DNA of 21,622 nt from Ceratorhiza oryzae-sativae (lineage: Eukaryota; Basidiomycota; Agaricomycetes; Cantharellales; Ceratobasidiaceae), in assembly GCA_030998015.1 (NCBI GenBank), contig JARWMV010000196.1:1-21622 (forward strand), written 5' to 3'. Shown here in pieces: positions 7,475 to 16,020 of the stretch; the first letter of the stretch is position 1, and each line of letters opens with the position of its first letter. The notes below the pieces were generated by a model. That model saw nothing but the letters and a program-made list of their open reading frames with translations, was not told where the DNA came from and did no database searches. The position numbers and the translations under genes are program-made.

Positions 7475-7598
7475 TACCCATGCCAAGACTTGCGCCACCC
7501 AAATTCGTCCTCTGACTCGAGCAAAGACGCAGTTGCCCATCCCTTTCACAGGTGGGAAGGGTGGATACCCTCCCACCTGTTATTGGGTCCAGGCAGGG
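7475..7598 (+). repeat. Family C variant C3, expanded
   Basis: It starts TACCCATGCCAAGAC and ends GTCCAGGCAGGG like family C, but the inside is enlarged by further hairpins, including GGTGGGAAGG...CCTCCCACC. Confidence 0.7.
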
Positions 7599-7966
7599 AT
7601 TATTTATAAATTAAGAATCTTTTAAAACTAGAGTCTGCGTACACTAACCCAATTTGCGACTCATATACACTTGAGTGCAGGAGGTTGTTTATCTCCATCT
7701 ATTATTAACCGTTTTTTTTCTTAGCCCGTACACTCTGGCAGGGTTCGGAATACTTGATACTATGCATTTGAAATTATATTTTTAGGATTAATACGGACCT
7801 TCAATGGTCACAAAATGTGTCTCAGCTTTCTTACGTAGGCTATTGGCACAAGGGAAAAAAATAATTGCTATTTTTTTTAAGAAGAGGTTAAAGAAACAAA
7901 CTTTCGCCTTTAACCCCTTCTAGGATTATTATTTGAGGGGCGTTCCGGAACCCTGTCGCAGCATGT
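7599..7966 (+). other. Intron 3 stretch without a recognised gene
   Basis: AT-rich, with no ORF that resembles an endonuclease. A stem AAGAAGAGGTTAAAG...CTTTAACCCCTTCT is visible near 7880-7922. Confidence 0.4.
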
Positions 7967-8138
7967 CCGCGCGCGTTAGTTGCTGGTGGGACTTGTCCCA
8001 CCAACCAACGTGAGCAATCGCAACCGTTTGCGATTGCTAGTGCGCGGCATAATATCGATATTTAGCCGCCGGCTGAAAATGACGAACGGTCGTCATTTTC
8101 TACGAGGGAATCTTTAGGATTCCCTCTAACGCCGGCGG
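7967..8138 (+). mobile_element. Family A element A6 inside another palindrome
   Basis: A 172-bp copy sitting at the centre of an inverted pair TGTCGCAGCATGT / ACATGCTGCGACA, i.e. in the loop of an older hairpin. A9 occupies a similar site. Confidence 0.92.
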
Positions 8139-8198
8139 ACATGCTGCGACACGGAACCAAAATTCCCATAAAAGAAGCAGATTTTTGGATTTAATCAT

Positions 8199-8446
8199 AC
8201 CCCCGCTTAGGGTCAACCAGCATTGTATTTATATATAAATACATGCTGTTGACCCGTGGGTATGGTTATCGAGGCCGCGTTCGCGGCGAGGTATTGCGAG
8301 GTACCCTGGAACTTTCAGTTCCAGGGTACCTCGGAATCAGACGCCGCGCGCACGCCAGGGCCGCCTTGGCTTGATTATTGACCTTAAGGTCAATATGAGC
8401 CAAGCTTGCTTGGCTTAAGCCAAGGCGTTCGCAGGCGTGCACGGGT
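8199..8446 (+). mobile_element. Family B element B4
   Basis: A 248-bp full copy flanked by cat at 8196-8198 and 8447-8449. Confidence 0.93.
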
Positions 8447-8735
8447 CATAATTCCTAAATTTAGCGAAAAATAAATTGCTATTAACCCCGTGTATAGAAA
8501 TGTTGTTGACATTTCTTAACCCAAAATCGCTTCGCCTGAGATCTCTGGCCAGGACGATTTATTCTGGTACTTTACCCTGCCGAAATCCTAGGTATACTTT
8601 CAGTATAGCCTAGGATTTTAGCCGACGGGAAATTGACGTCTGCAAAAAAGTCAGTTGGTCTGACCAGATCAACTTCCGTCAATTATCCCACCGTATGCCC
8701 CCTGATATTGTGAAATTTGGACTGATGCTGGTCTA
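8447..8735 (+). other. Intron 3 stretch with small palindromes
   Basis: Hairpins include AAATCCTAGGTATA...TATAGCCTAGGATTT (about 8584-8619) and GTCAGTTGGTCTGACCAG (near 8650). No coding signal was recognised. Confidence 0.4.
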
Positions 8736-8835
8736 AGGTCCAGCAAGATTTTATAAATCTTGCATGGAGACAGACCAGCACAAGGTATTGCGAGGTAGCC
8801 TGGACCCCAGAGGTTCCAGGCTACCTCGGAATCAG
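8736..8835 (+). repeat. Family F repeat F2 next to a GGTAGCCTGGA hairpin
   Basis: F2 is 8736-8769. It is followed at 8783-8835 by the palindrome GAGGTAGCCTGGACC...GGTTCCAGGCTACCTC, which also occurs inverted at 19944-19999. Confidence 0.8.
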
Positions 8836-8837
8836 AG

Positions 8838-9057
8838 TCCAAAATCCGACGGGTCGATCAATGATAAGACTGTGAAAGTTGGCTCAGCGCGGGCAGTAAA
8901 GCCCGTACTAAGTACGGCGATCTTAGTGCCAGGAATCCCATCTTCAAACTCGTTAGCGCGATCGAAGATTGCGCTCGGGCTTATCAAGGCCACAGAGTTT
9001 GCTGACGTACAACCAAATCTTATTTATTTTTGCTTTTTCTTTACTTGCCAAAAATAA
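8838..9057 (+). other. GC-rich stretch open on both strands, unassigned
   Basis: Between 8838 and about 9030 the base composition rises well above the AT-rich intron around it, and the stretch is open in a + frame (KTVKVGSARAVKPVLSTAIL) and largely open in a - frame. I recognise no family. Inverted repeats such as GGGCAGTAAAGCCCGTAC suggest it may be structured RNA or element debris rather than a gene. The + reading begins inside a repeat hairpin, which argues against it being a protein. Confidence 0.3.
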
Positions 9058-9678
9058 ATAACTTCAATATTGTGTTACCGTATCTTATCCTATTATTAAT
9101 TAACAAATGCTAAAAATTTATTTATTTCTGTTATTGTTTCTAATGGCGCCTTTGTCGTCATTAGTTTTACAATCTCCCTTAGATGGGATTTTTCTTTGTT
9201 CTTTGGTGCCTGTAAAACCCCACGATAAAAGTGAAGGGTTTATCCCTTGGAGAATTACATCTGCTGGTGTAAATGCTCAAAACGCTTTAATACAGTTTTT
9301 TTCTTGGCTTCCTGAAGACAGCCTAGTTAAATTATTTATTAACAATCATTGTTTACACTTGTTAAAAATGGGATTTTTAGCTAAAGAACACACTGGAGTA
9401 TGTTCTTCATTAACTTCTTTAGATTCAATGTTGTCTAACAGTAATTTAAAAGATTGTGCTAAATTAAGAACTCCTGAAATTGCTTTTGATGATCTAGATA
9501 GTAGTTATATTTATTTCTTTATTAATAAAGATAGTCTAAGACGCTATGTTGGATCAACTATTAATCCTGTAAGTAGACTTCATAATTACATACATTCTTG
9601 GACTTACGGTAGACAAGGTTTATTAAACGAAATGCGAACAACTGGTGGAGGCTTTGATAATTATTATTTCTTACCTGC

Positions 9679-9870
9679 ACTCGAGAATGCATGTAGATTT
9701 GGCGTCCCATCAATGGGACACCAAATCATGCACTCTCGGCCGCGCCGGCCGCGCTGGGGACGCCCGAAATGCGCTTTATACCTCCAAAACCACCCCCAAA
9801 CAATGCAGCGTAGCTGCACATGTTTGGAGGTGTTTTTGGAAACCATTCGGGCGGTCCCAACGCGACGGTA
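9679..9870 (+). repeat. Family D element D1 (with inner arm)
   Basis: A multi-hairpin element: ACTCGAGAATGCATG/CATGCACTCTCG, GGCGTCCC/GGGACACC, GGCCGCGCCGGCCGCG and an inner arm CCTCCAAAACC...GGTGTTTTTGG that resembles half of family E. It interrupts the GIY-YIG gene between FLPA and VFKTPN. Confidence 0.88.
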
Positions 9871-10082
9871 TTTAAAACACCAAATTACCTAAATTTATTT
9901 ATTGAGTTAAACCCGCAAATAAAATTAGACGCCAAATCTATGTTCATATTGAACTGCTTTTCAGAGTTTCATGTTAGATTGTTAGAACAGAGTATAATTT
10001 CACATCTAAATCCTGAAATTAATGATCCTAAAGTTTCAGTAAGTTTTACTTTTGCAGCTATTGACATTGAAGAATACAATCC

Positions 10083-10254
10083 CCGCCGGCGTTAGAGGGA
10101 ATCTGAAAGATTCCCTCGTAGAAAATGACGACCGTTCGTCATTTTCAGCCGGCGGCTAAATATCGATATTATGCCGCGCACTAGCAATCGCAAACGGTTG
10201 CGATTGCTCACGTTGGTTGGTGGGACAAGTCCCACCAGCAACTAACGCGCGCGG
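10083..10254 (-). mobile_element. Family A element A7 in the GIY-YIG gene
   Basis: A 172-bp copy after IDIEEYN. Confidence 0.92.
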
Positions 10255-10315
10255 TGGAACAATTCTCACCCAATCTCTGTTTTTGATATAGCAGGAAATT
10301 TATTTAATACTTATG

Positions 10316-10563
10316 ACCCGTGCACGCCTGCGAACGCCTTGGCTTAAGCCAAGCAAGCTTGGCTCATATTGACCTTAAGGTCAATAATCAAGCCAAGGCG
10401 GCCCTGGCGTGCGCGCGGCGTCTGATTCCGAGGTACCCTGGAACTTAAAGTTCCAGGGTACCTCGCAATACCTCGCCGCGAACGCGGCCTCGATAACCAT
10501 ACCCACGGGTCAACAGCATGTATTTATATATAAATACAATGCTGGTTGACCCTAAGCGGGGGT
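10316..10563 (-). mobile_element. Family B element B5 in the GIY-YIG gene
   Basis: A 248-bp inverted copy flanked by atg (10313-10315) and atg (10564-10566). Precise removal with one atg joins AAT ACT TAT GAT TCT ATT. Confidence 0.94.
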
Positions 10564-10688
10564 ATGATTCTATTAATAAAGCTAAATCAGCGTTAGGTTT
10601 AACAGAATATGACATCAGATGGAATAGAAATAGAGTAAATCACTTTGTTTTATGTCCGAAACCTAATTTGCATCTTCGAATTGTAGAT

Positions 10689-10860
10689 CCGCCGGCGTTA
10701 GAGGGAATCTGAAAGATTCCCTCGTAGAAAATGACGACCGTTCGTCATTTTCAGCCGGCGGCTAAATATCGATATTATTCCGCGCACTAGCAATCGCAAA
10801 CGGTTGCGATTGCTTACGTTGGTTGGTGGGACAAGTCCCACCAGCAACTAACGCGCGCGG
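10689..10860 (-). mobile_element. Family A element A8 in the GIY-YIG gene
   Basis: A 172-bp copy with two point differences from most copies (ATTCC for ATGCC near 10778 and TTACG for TCACG near 10814). Confidence 0.92.
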
Positions 10861-11062
10861 ACAATCAATTTCATCTTCAGCACCCTTATCTTCTTTTGAG
10901 AAATTATTACCTGTTATCGGAATAAACTTAGAAGAAATTCCTAAAGGTGTTATCCATGCATATTTAGACGATAAAGAAACACTTTATGGGGAATTTCACT
11001 CTGCTTCTGAGTTTGCAACAACTAATAACTTAAACCCTTGGCAAGCCTACCGTTATATTAAT

Positions 11063-11107
11063 TACCCCTGCCAGGACGTGCACTTTAGTGCAGTTCCCTA
11101 GGCAGGG
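11063..11107 (+). repeat. Family C hairpin C4 in the GIY-YIG gene
   Basis: A 45-bp copy between YRYIN and KEKQIP. The inner stem is GTGCACTTTAGTGCA, with compensatory changes relative to GTGCGCTAAAGCGCA in other copies. Confidence 0.87.
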
Positions 11108-11153
11108 AAAGAAAAACAAATACCTATTGCAGGGGGAATCCTGACGGTATATC

Positions 11154-11216
11154 TTTGTTGTACCCTGTAGACCCCCAACAATTGATTGCAGCGTGTACTT
11201 GTACACGCTGACGACA
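11154..11216 (+). repeat. Unique double hairpin in the GIY-YIG gene
   Basis: TTGTACCCTGT...ACAGGGTAAC encloses CAGCGTGTACTTGTACACGCTG. Skipping it joins LCC to NPSYRE. I see only one copy in this window. Confidence 0.75.
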
Positions 11217-11369
11217 GGGTAACCCTTCATATCGGGAAACATTACTAGAAATTCAGGATAAAAAAAACTGGCCAGTTGTTTCAATAGATACTTTAGACAA
11301 CAATTTAGTTCGTTTCCATAATAATCCAAATGCAGCTCGAGCAGAGCTATCTGATTTATTAGGCATTAC

Positions 11370-11414
11370 CCCTGCCTGGGCAACTGCGCTTTAGCGCACG
11401 TCTTGGCAGGGGTA
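11370..11414 (-). repeat. Family C hairpin C5 in the GIY-YIG gene
   Basis: A 45-bp inverted copy. Skipping it joins LLGI to TDLKPSRGF, keeping the frame. Confidence 0.87.
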
Positions 11415-11519
11415 GGATTTAAAACCTTCACGGGGATTTACCCAGACTTATATTACAGGCCCTGTTCGAGACGGTAAAATCACTGCACCTTCTAAGTTCA
11501 AAAAACGGTTTAAACTATC

Positions 11520-11639
11520 ACTCGAGAATGCATGTAGATTTGGCGTCCCATCAATGGGACACCAAATCATGCACTCTCGGCCGCGCCGGCCGCGTTGGGG
11601 ACGCCCGAAACCATTCGGGCGGTCCCAACGCGACGGTAT
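11520..11639 (+). repeat. Family D element D2 (short form)
   Basis: Lacks the inner CCTCCAAAACC arm present in D1 and D3, showing that the arm is a separable module. It lies between RFKLS and WLKDYI. Confidence 0.88.
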
Positions 11640-11709
11640 GGTTGAAAGACTATATTAAAAAAGATTCTTAATTTCCCTGTAGACCCCCAATAATTGCAAT
11701 GTCGCCATT

Positions 11710-11797
11710 GACCCCCCAAACTGATGCAGCTATGCTGCATTGTTTGGGGGGGTAATGGCCCTCCCAATACGTTGGCCTTACAGGCTTGGTAACGCAG
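11710..11797 (+). repeat. Family E element E4, 3' end altered
   Basis: Matches E1 closely through GGCTTGGTAACGCA, then runs into an inverted AGCATGT/ACATGCT pair that encloses A9. Confidence 0.82.
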
Positions 11798-11805
11798 TAG
11801 CATGT

Positions 11806-12027
11806 CCGCCGGCGTTAGAGGGAATCCTCAGATGAGGTAGCCTTGACCATGAGTCTCATGGTCCAGGCTACCTCCCATAAAGATTCCCTCGTAGAAAATG
11901 ACGACCGTTCGTCATTTTCAGCCGGCGGCTAAATATCGATATTATGCCGCGCACTAGCAATCGCAAACGGTTGCGATTGCTCACGTTGGTTGGTGGGACA
12001 AGTCCCACCAGCAACTAACGCGCGCGG
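11806..12027 (-). mobile_element. Family A element A9 with nested hairpin
   Basis: A 222-bp inverted copy. Like A6 it sits between CATGT and ACATG, in the loop of another palindrome. Confidence 0.92.
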
Positions 12028-12120
12028 ACATGCTGCGACAGGGAACCCTCCGCGCTTAGATCATTAGAGGCGCGGCCCATGCGCGGAGAGCTCCTCCCAA
12101 ATCACGATAAGAGGACAAGT
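12028..12120 (+). repeat. Family I-like hairpin
   Basis: CCCTCCGCGC...GCGCGGAGAG near 12047-12088 is a diverged relative of family I. Confidence 0.6.
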
Positions 12121-12543
12121 CAAAAATCCGTCGGGTCGTAGGGGAAAGTAAACAAATATTATAAAAAATACATGCCACAAATTTTAGGGTAACAGCCTTA
12201 ACCGGTAACGGTTATGAAAAATTACTCTGTATGCTAGGATAACCTTAATATTTGAATACCCGCTAAGTCTTTGAACGACTATGGGTCATAATTTCAATAT
12301 ATAATATAGGTCAATTAGCAGGAACCGACCAATAATTAAGTTCCCCAGAGACTACACGAGTATACCCATAATAACCGTAATCTACAATTCGTAATAAAAT
12401 GAATAAAAATTGTTATATGGGTAAAGACATAGTCCCATTTATGCCTCGACCCCAAGTCGGAGTTGAACAATTCCTTGGCTTGCAGGGTCGGCGCCCGAGT
12501 CTGAAGTCGTGTTGTAAACGATTACAGACGAGGGTAAAATCAT
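12121..12543 (+). ncRNA. Group I intron core (3' part) of nad5 intron 3
   Basis: AATTAGCAGGAACCGACC near 12313, CCCCAGAGACTACACGAG near 12342 and GTAAAGACATAGTCCC near 12421 are the R/P7, P3 and S-type strands of a group I core, in the right order and close to the 3' exon. The B6 element separates this core from exon 4. Confidence 0.78.
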
Positions 12544-12747
12544 ACCCCCGCTTAGGGTCAACCAGCATTGTATTTATATATAAATACATGCTGTTGACCC
12601 GTGGGTATGGTTATCGAGGCCGCGTTCGCGGCGAGGTATTGCGAGGTACCCTGGAACTTTAAGTTCCAGGGTACCTCGGAATCAGACGCCGCGCGCACGC
12701 CAGGGCCGCCTTGGCTTAAGCCAAGGCGTTCGCAGGCGTGCACGGGT
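12544..12747 (+). mobile_element. Family B element B6 (short form)
   Basis: 204 bp, lacking the 44-bp TTGACCTTAAGGTCAA arm of the full copies. Flanked by cat (12541-12543) and cat (12748-12750), only 12 bases before exon 4. Confidence 0.93.
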
Positions 12748-12762
12748 CATATAAACATTTGT

Positions 12763-12966
12763 ACCCTAGTTACAGCTGGATGTTACTTACTTCTTAGATC
12801 ATCCCCATTATTAGAATATAGTTCTACTGCACTATTAGTAATCTTATGGGTAGGAGCCATAACAGCTTTCTTTGCTGCTTCTACTGGTCTATTGCAAAAT
12901 GATTTAAAACGAATAATTGCGTTTAGTACTATTTCTCAAATGGGATATATTTTCTTAGCTGTTGGT
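12763..12966 (+). CDS. nad5: nad5 exon 4
   Basis: 68 codons starting TLVTAGCYLLLRSSPLLEYS and ending IFLAVG, including WVGAITAFFAASTGLLQNDL and KRIIAFSTISQMGYIF, the hallmark ND5/MrpA region with the conserved lysine of NDLKR. The end at T12966 (GGT) meets LSQHN of exon 5. Downstream the frame runs into the intron and stops at 12987. The start is uncertain by one or two bases because of the repeated TACC. Confidence 0.97.
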
Positions 12967-13260
12967 TTGAAAATAGGCCCACATTAAATGCTATCAAATG
13001 CTTGAACCACCTTCCCTCCGCGCTCTTTGATCGCCCGCAGGGCGGCCTAAGCGCGGAGGGCTCCAATAATCGATGATTTGCGAAGGCAAATCTACACCCT
13101 GCCTAGAGAACTGCGCTTTAGCGCACGTCTTGGCAGGGGTATCGATTAGCGGGGTAAGGTAAATAAGCAGGCTTAAATACGCCTCAGAGACTAGAAATAG
13201 CAATAGACAAGTGTCTATGAGATATAGTCCGAGCAATTGTGAGAACAATTGAAATTTCCG
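12967..13260 (+). ncRNA. Group I intron core of nad5 intron 4
   Basis: GCCTCAGAGACTAGAAATAG near 13180 (R/P7-P3) and GAGATATAGTCCGAGC near 13219 (S) mark the core. The composite I2+C6 (13014-13141) is inserted into it upstream of the R strand, presumably in a peripheral loop. Confidence 0.78.
13014..13141 (-). repeat. Composite element: family I (I2) plus family C (C6)
   Basis: Near-exact inverse of 2455-2582: family I hairpin, linker hairpin ATTTGCGAAGGCAAAT, then the 45-bp family C unit. CGATTAG follows family C here and precedes family I there. Confidence 0.88.
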
Positions 13261-13383
13261 CATATTCAATACTACCATAAAGGCGGTTACAGGGTATGCG
13301 GGTAACTTTCATCCCTGCATGGTCGCATGCCATACCGAGATTACATATAACATTAAGCATCGTCCTGAACGGAAAAGATTATG

Positions 13384-13458
13384 ACCCGTGCACGCCTGCG
13401 AACTGGCGTGCGCGCGGCGTCTGATTCCGAGGCAATACCTCGCCGCGAACGCGGCCTC
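13384..13458 (-). mobile_element. Family B element B7, internally deleted
   Basis: It begins after atg (13381-13383) like a normal inverted B, but only ACCCGTGCACGCCTGCG and the CCGCGAACGCGG arm remain. The far end is lost. Confidence 0.8.
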
Positions 13459-13879
13459 TTTTTTAGTTCATCCACCTTGTAATGAACTAAAAAGTAAGGC
13501 CAGGGCTTGTGCCAGGGTCTGTAAAAGAGAATCTAGTTGTGGTGAGCCCTGGGGTTAGAACGTACTCAGACCAAGGCTCTGCCAGTTAAGTTGGCACCCA
13601 GACCAACTGAAGTTTAACTACCCCACAGAATCGTCGCTTTGCGCTTAGATCATGACAGCACTGGCCAAATCGGACTCTTCGACAGGGTTAGGGTAGGAGT
13701 TCTCTAGAGAATGAAGAATGACTAAGCGGAGTCTTTTGACACCGTCGACGGTGACCCCCAATAATTGCAATGTCGCCATTGACCCCGGGTAAGATTTGCG
13801 AAGGCAAATCTACATCGATTCTCGAGGGTAATAAATCCTAGTTGTTTTCCCGACTCACGAGTCGGAACATGTCCGCCTC
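13459..13879 (+). other. Intron 4 stretch without a recognised gene
   Basis: Short inverted repeats, e.g. TTAGTTCATTC-type near 13462-13490, and a partial E/I-like segment near 13751-13790 (GACCCCCAATAATTGCAATG, also at 11690). No coding signal. Confidence 0.4.
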
Positions 13880-14101
13880 CCGCCGGCGTTAGAGGGAATC
13901 CTCAGATGAGGTAGCCTTGACCATGAGTCTCATGGTCCAGGCTACCTCCCATAAAGATTCCCTCGTAGAAAATGACGACCGTTCGTCATTTTCAGCCGGC
14001 GGCTAAATATCGATATTATGCCGCGCACTAGCAATCGCAAACGGTTGCGATTGCTCACGTTGGTTGGTGGGACAAGTCCCACCAGCAACTAACGCGCGCG
14101 G
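13880..14101 (-). mobile_element. Family A element A10 with nested hairpin
   Basis: A 222-bp copy preceded by GTCCGCCTCC and followed by ACATGC. Confidence 0.92.
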
Positions 14102-14157
14102 ACATGCAGCGACAGGTATTTAGCATTAGAGACTATCACTATACTTTAATTTAGTTG

Positions 14158-14362
14158 ACCCGTGCACGCCTGCGAACGCCCTGGCTTAAGCCAAGGCGGC
14201 CCTGGCGTGCGCGCGGCGTCTGATTCCGAGGTACCCTGGAACTTAAAGTTCCAGGGTACCTCGCAATACCTCGCCGCGAACGCGGCCTCGATAACCAAAC
14301 CCCTCGGGTCAACAGCATGTATTTATATATAAATACAATGCTGGTTGACCCTAAGCGGGGGT
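14158..14362 (-). mobile_element. Family B element B8 (short form)
   Basis: 205 bp without the 44-bp arm. Flanked by ttg (14155-14157) and ttg (14363-14365): a different triplet from the cat copies, again matching on both sides. Confidence 0.92.
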
Positions 14363-14363
14363 T

Positions 14364-14834
14364 TGATTTGCTAACACCTTTAAGCTTAGCCTATTTCGCT
14401 ATGGATGATGGCTTTTTTAATAAAGGAGCTTTTTATTTTTGTACTGATAATTTCTCACTTGAAGATAGTAAATATTTATCCTCTATACTTAATACTAAGT
14501 TTGATTTAAATACTGCTTTACACAAAAATGGCATTAAAGACCAATATAGAGTATAAATGCCCAAATCTAAATTTAATGAGCTAGTTACATTGATTGGTCC
14601 GCATATTCATTCATCCACTCGAGAATGCATGTAGATTTGGCGTCCCATCAATGGGACACCAAATCATGCACTCTCGGCCGCGCCGGCCGCGCTGGGGACG
14701 CCCGAAATGCGCTTTATACCTCCAAAACCACCCCCAAACAATGCAGCGTAGCTGCACATGTTTGGAGGTGTTTTTGGAAACCATTCGGGCGGTCCCAACG
14801 CGACGGTATGCAATATAAAATAAACCCCCTCTAG
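14364..14834 (+). pseudogene. LAGLIDADG_2 endonuclease remnant with in-frame stop
   Basis: It contains only the second half of the family: LTPLSLAYFAMDDGFF (second motif), FSLEDSKYLSSILNTKFDL, then YRV, an in-frame TAA at 14554-14556, and in the same frame MPKSKFNELVTLIGPHIHSS. D3 interrupts before MQYKINPL and TAG 14832-14834. The usual reading at the stop is YRVYMPKSK-like, so a single-base change of a Tyr codon (TAT/TAC to TAA) is likely. The N-terminal half and first motif are missing upstream of B8. Confidence 0.8.
14617..14808 (+). repeat. Family D element D3 (with inner arm)
   Basis: 192 bp, essentially identical to D1. Confidence 0.9.
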
Positions 14835-14962
14835 CTTATGGAATATATTTTTTTATTAGAGATGCTGGCTTTGACGGTCACGGTCGAGGAGCAGGTCGAG
14901 TCACTCTGTTCACAAATCGCTATAAAAGTGATTGTAGTTATAAAATTTTAACATTGGAATAA
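14831..14962 (+). pseudogene. Second LAGLIDADG_2 endonuclease fragment
   Basis: Reads LAYGIYFFIRDAGFDGHGRG then AGRVTLFTNRYKSDC and a TAA at 14960-14962. The DAGFDGHGRGAGR block resembles the second LAGLIDADG motif region of a different LAGLIDADG_2 subfamily from the one just upstream, so two endonuclease lineages seem to have occupied this intron. Confidence 0.6.
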
Positions 14963-15336
14963 TGTTAAAATTCATTGATTGACTCTCCGCGTTAGGGATT
15001 CTATGGCGCGCTTGATCAATCAATATAACCCCCGCTCTCTAAGAGTGTGGGAGCTCTGCGGATTTTTCCGGGAGCCCTGCCTCCGGGGTTGGTCCCTGTA
15101 AGGGACCTAACCCCGAGTTGATTTTGACAAACTTTGGTCTAACTATCAGTCCTCAGCGCTTAGGCCGCGCCTAAAGGCGCGATCAGAGAGTTGGAAGAAT
15201 TAATAAGCCGAATCTATCGCTATCGCTGACCCATAGATCCGTGGTAAGGCCTTACCGTAGGTTATCACTATACTAATTTCATATAAATGTTTTATTTATT
15301 CAAATCTTTTTTTCGAATAACTCTTTTGTTAATTTT
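14963..15336 (+). other. Intron 4 stretch without a gene, includes an M hairpin
   Basis: 15149-15197 is a single family M hairpin (CCTCAGCGCTTAGGCCGC...). A GGGACCTAACCCC-type hairpin lies near 15080-15115. The rest is AT-rich. Confidence 0.45.
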
Positions 15337-15508
15337 CCGCCGGCGTTAGAGGGAATCCTAAAGATTCCCTCGTAGAAAATGACGACCGTTCGTCATTTTC
15401 AGCCGGCGGCTAAATATCGATATTATGCCGCGCACTAGCAATCGCAAACGGTTGCGATTGCTCACGTTGGTTGGTGGGACAAGTCCCACCAGCAACTAAC
15501 GCGCGCGG
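15337..15508 (-). mobile_element. Family A element A11, directly joined to B9
   Basis: A 172-bp copy joined without spacer to B9. The same A-B junction exists inverted at 20581-21012. Confidence 0.92.
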
Positions 15509-15718
15509 GCCCCCGCTCTATCGGCTAAAATCTTAGGTGTAACCCAAGATTTCAGCCGCCCTGCCTAGAGAACTGCGCTTTAGCGCACGTCTTGGCAGGG
15601 GTAATAAAGCGGAGGGTCAACGACCCGTGGGCATTGTTAACGAGGCCGCGTTCGCGGCGAGCCGCGCGCACGCCAGGGCCGCCTTGGCAAGCCAAGGCGT
15701 TCGCAGGCGTGCACGGGT
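15509..15718 (+). mobile_element. Family B element B9 (variant carrying a C unit)
   Basis: Starts GCCCCCGCTCTATCGGC. A 45-bp family C unit is nested near 15559-15603, and the middle arm is simplified to CCGCCTTGGCAAGCCAAGGC. B10 and B11 are near-identical to it. Confidence 0.88.
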
Positions 15719-16020
15719 AATAATTATTCCGTTACTATGTGCCGTTGCAATATCATTTAATGTCGAAAACATTCAGCCAATTGGATATTGTGTAGTACTC
15801 TCTTCTTTACCATTATTAAAACCTCGAGAGGGTTTAGTGTCACGCCGGTTAACTGAATCTGAAAAATTGCAATTTACTCTTTCACCCCAATTGAAAGACA
15901 TCTTGGTTGGTCTCATACTTGGTGACCTTAATGTTAACAACCGAAGGTTAGGTATAAATCCATGTTTAAGGTTTAGACAAGGAGCTGTACATGAAGATTA
16001 CCTGTTTCACTTGTATGAGC

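Larger units (their letters stand above)
9107..11671 (+). pseudogene. GIY-YIG/NUMOD homing endonuclease split by eight elements
   Basis: After a long N-terminal part (MLKIYLFLLLFLMAPLSSLV on), a GIY-YIG nuclease domain starts near residue 134 (SSYIYFFINKD) with RYVGST at 146-151 and RLHNYIHSW. It continues as FKTPNYLNLFIELNPQIK, NUMOD-like repeats DSINKAKSALGLTEYDI and EFHSASEFATTNNLNPW, a third NUMOD-like part VSIDTLDNN...NAARAELSDLLG, and ends WLKDYIKKDS with TAA at 11669-11671. GIY-YIG proteins cut the intronless allele; NUMODs bind DNA. Insertions: D1, A7, B5, A8, C4, a hairpin near 11160-11215, C5, D2. Removing B5 with one atg restores FNTYDSINKA exactly. The first tyrosine motif reads YIYFF rather than GIY. 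Confidence 0.85.
7445..12762 (+). other. nad5 intron 3 (group I, 5.3 kb)
   Basis: It splits HAA-TLVTAG, a well-known hot spot for introns in nad5 genes. It holds a C variant, A6, B4, an unassigned GC-rich open stretch, a GIY-YIG endonuclease gene with eight insertions (9107-11671), E4 with A9, and a group I core segment near the 3' end (12300-12440). The catalytic core lies after the HEG here, unlike introns 2, 4 and 5. Confidence 0.88.

Noticed and set aside
4753..10890. Open readings that start MVGQVPPATNARG at 4753, 10823 and 16155
   Set aside because: The shared leader is the translation of the end of inverted family A elements. The real coding parts begin after the element, so these are not gene starts.
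13620..13720. Possible tRNA or rRNA fragment
   Set aside because: I could not find a cloverleaf with an anticodon arm and TTC loop, nor a conserved rRNA block.
9645..14834. Open readings with MHVDLASHQWDTKSCTLG at 9645 and 14625
   Set aside because: They are translations of family D hairpins.
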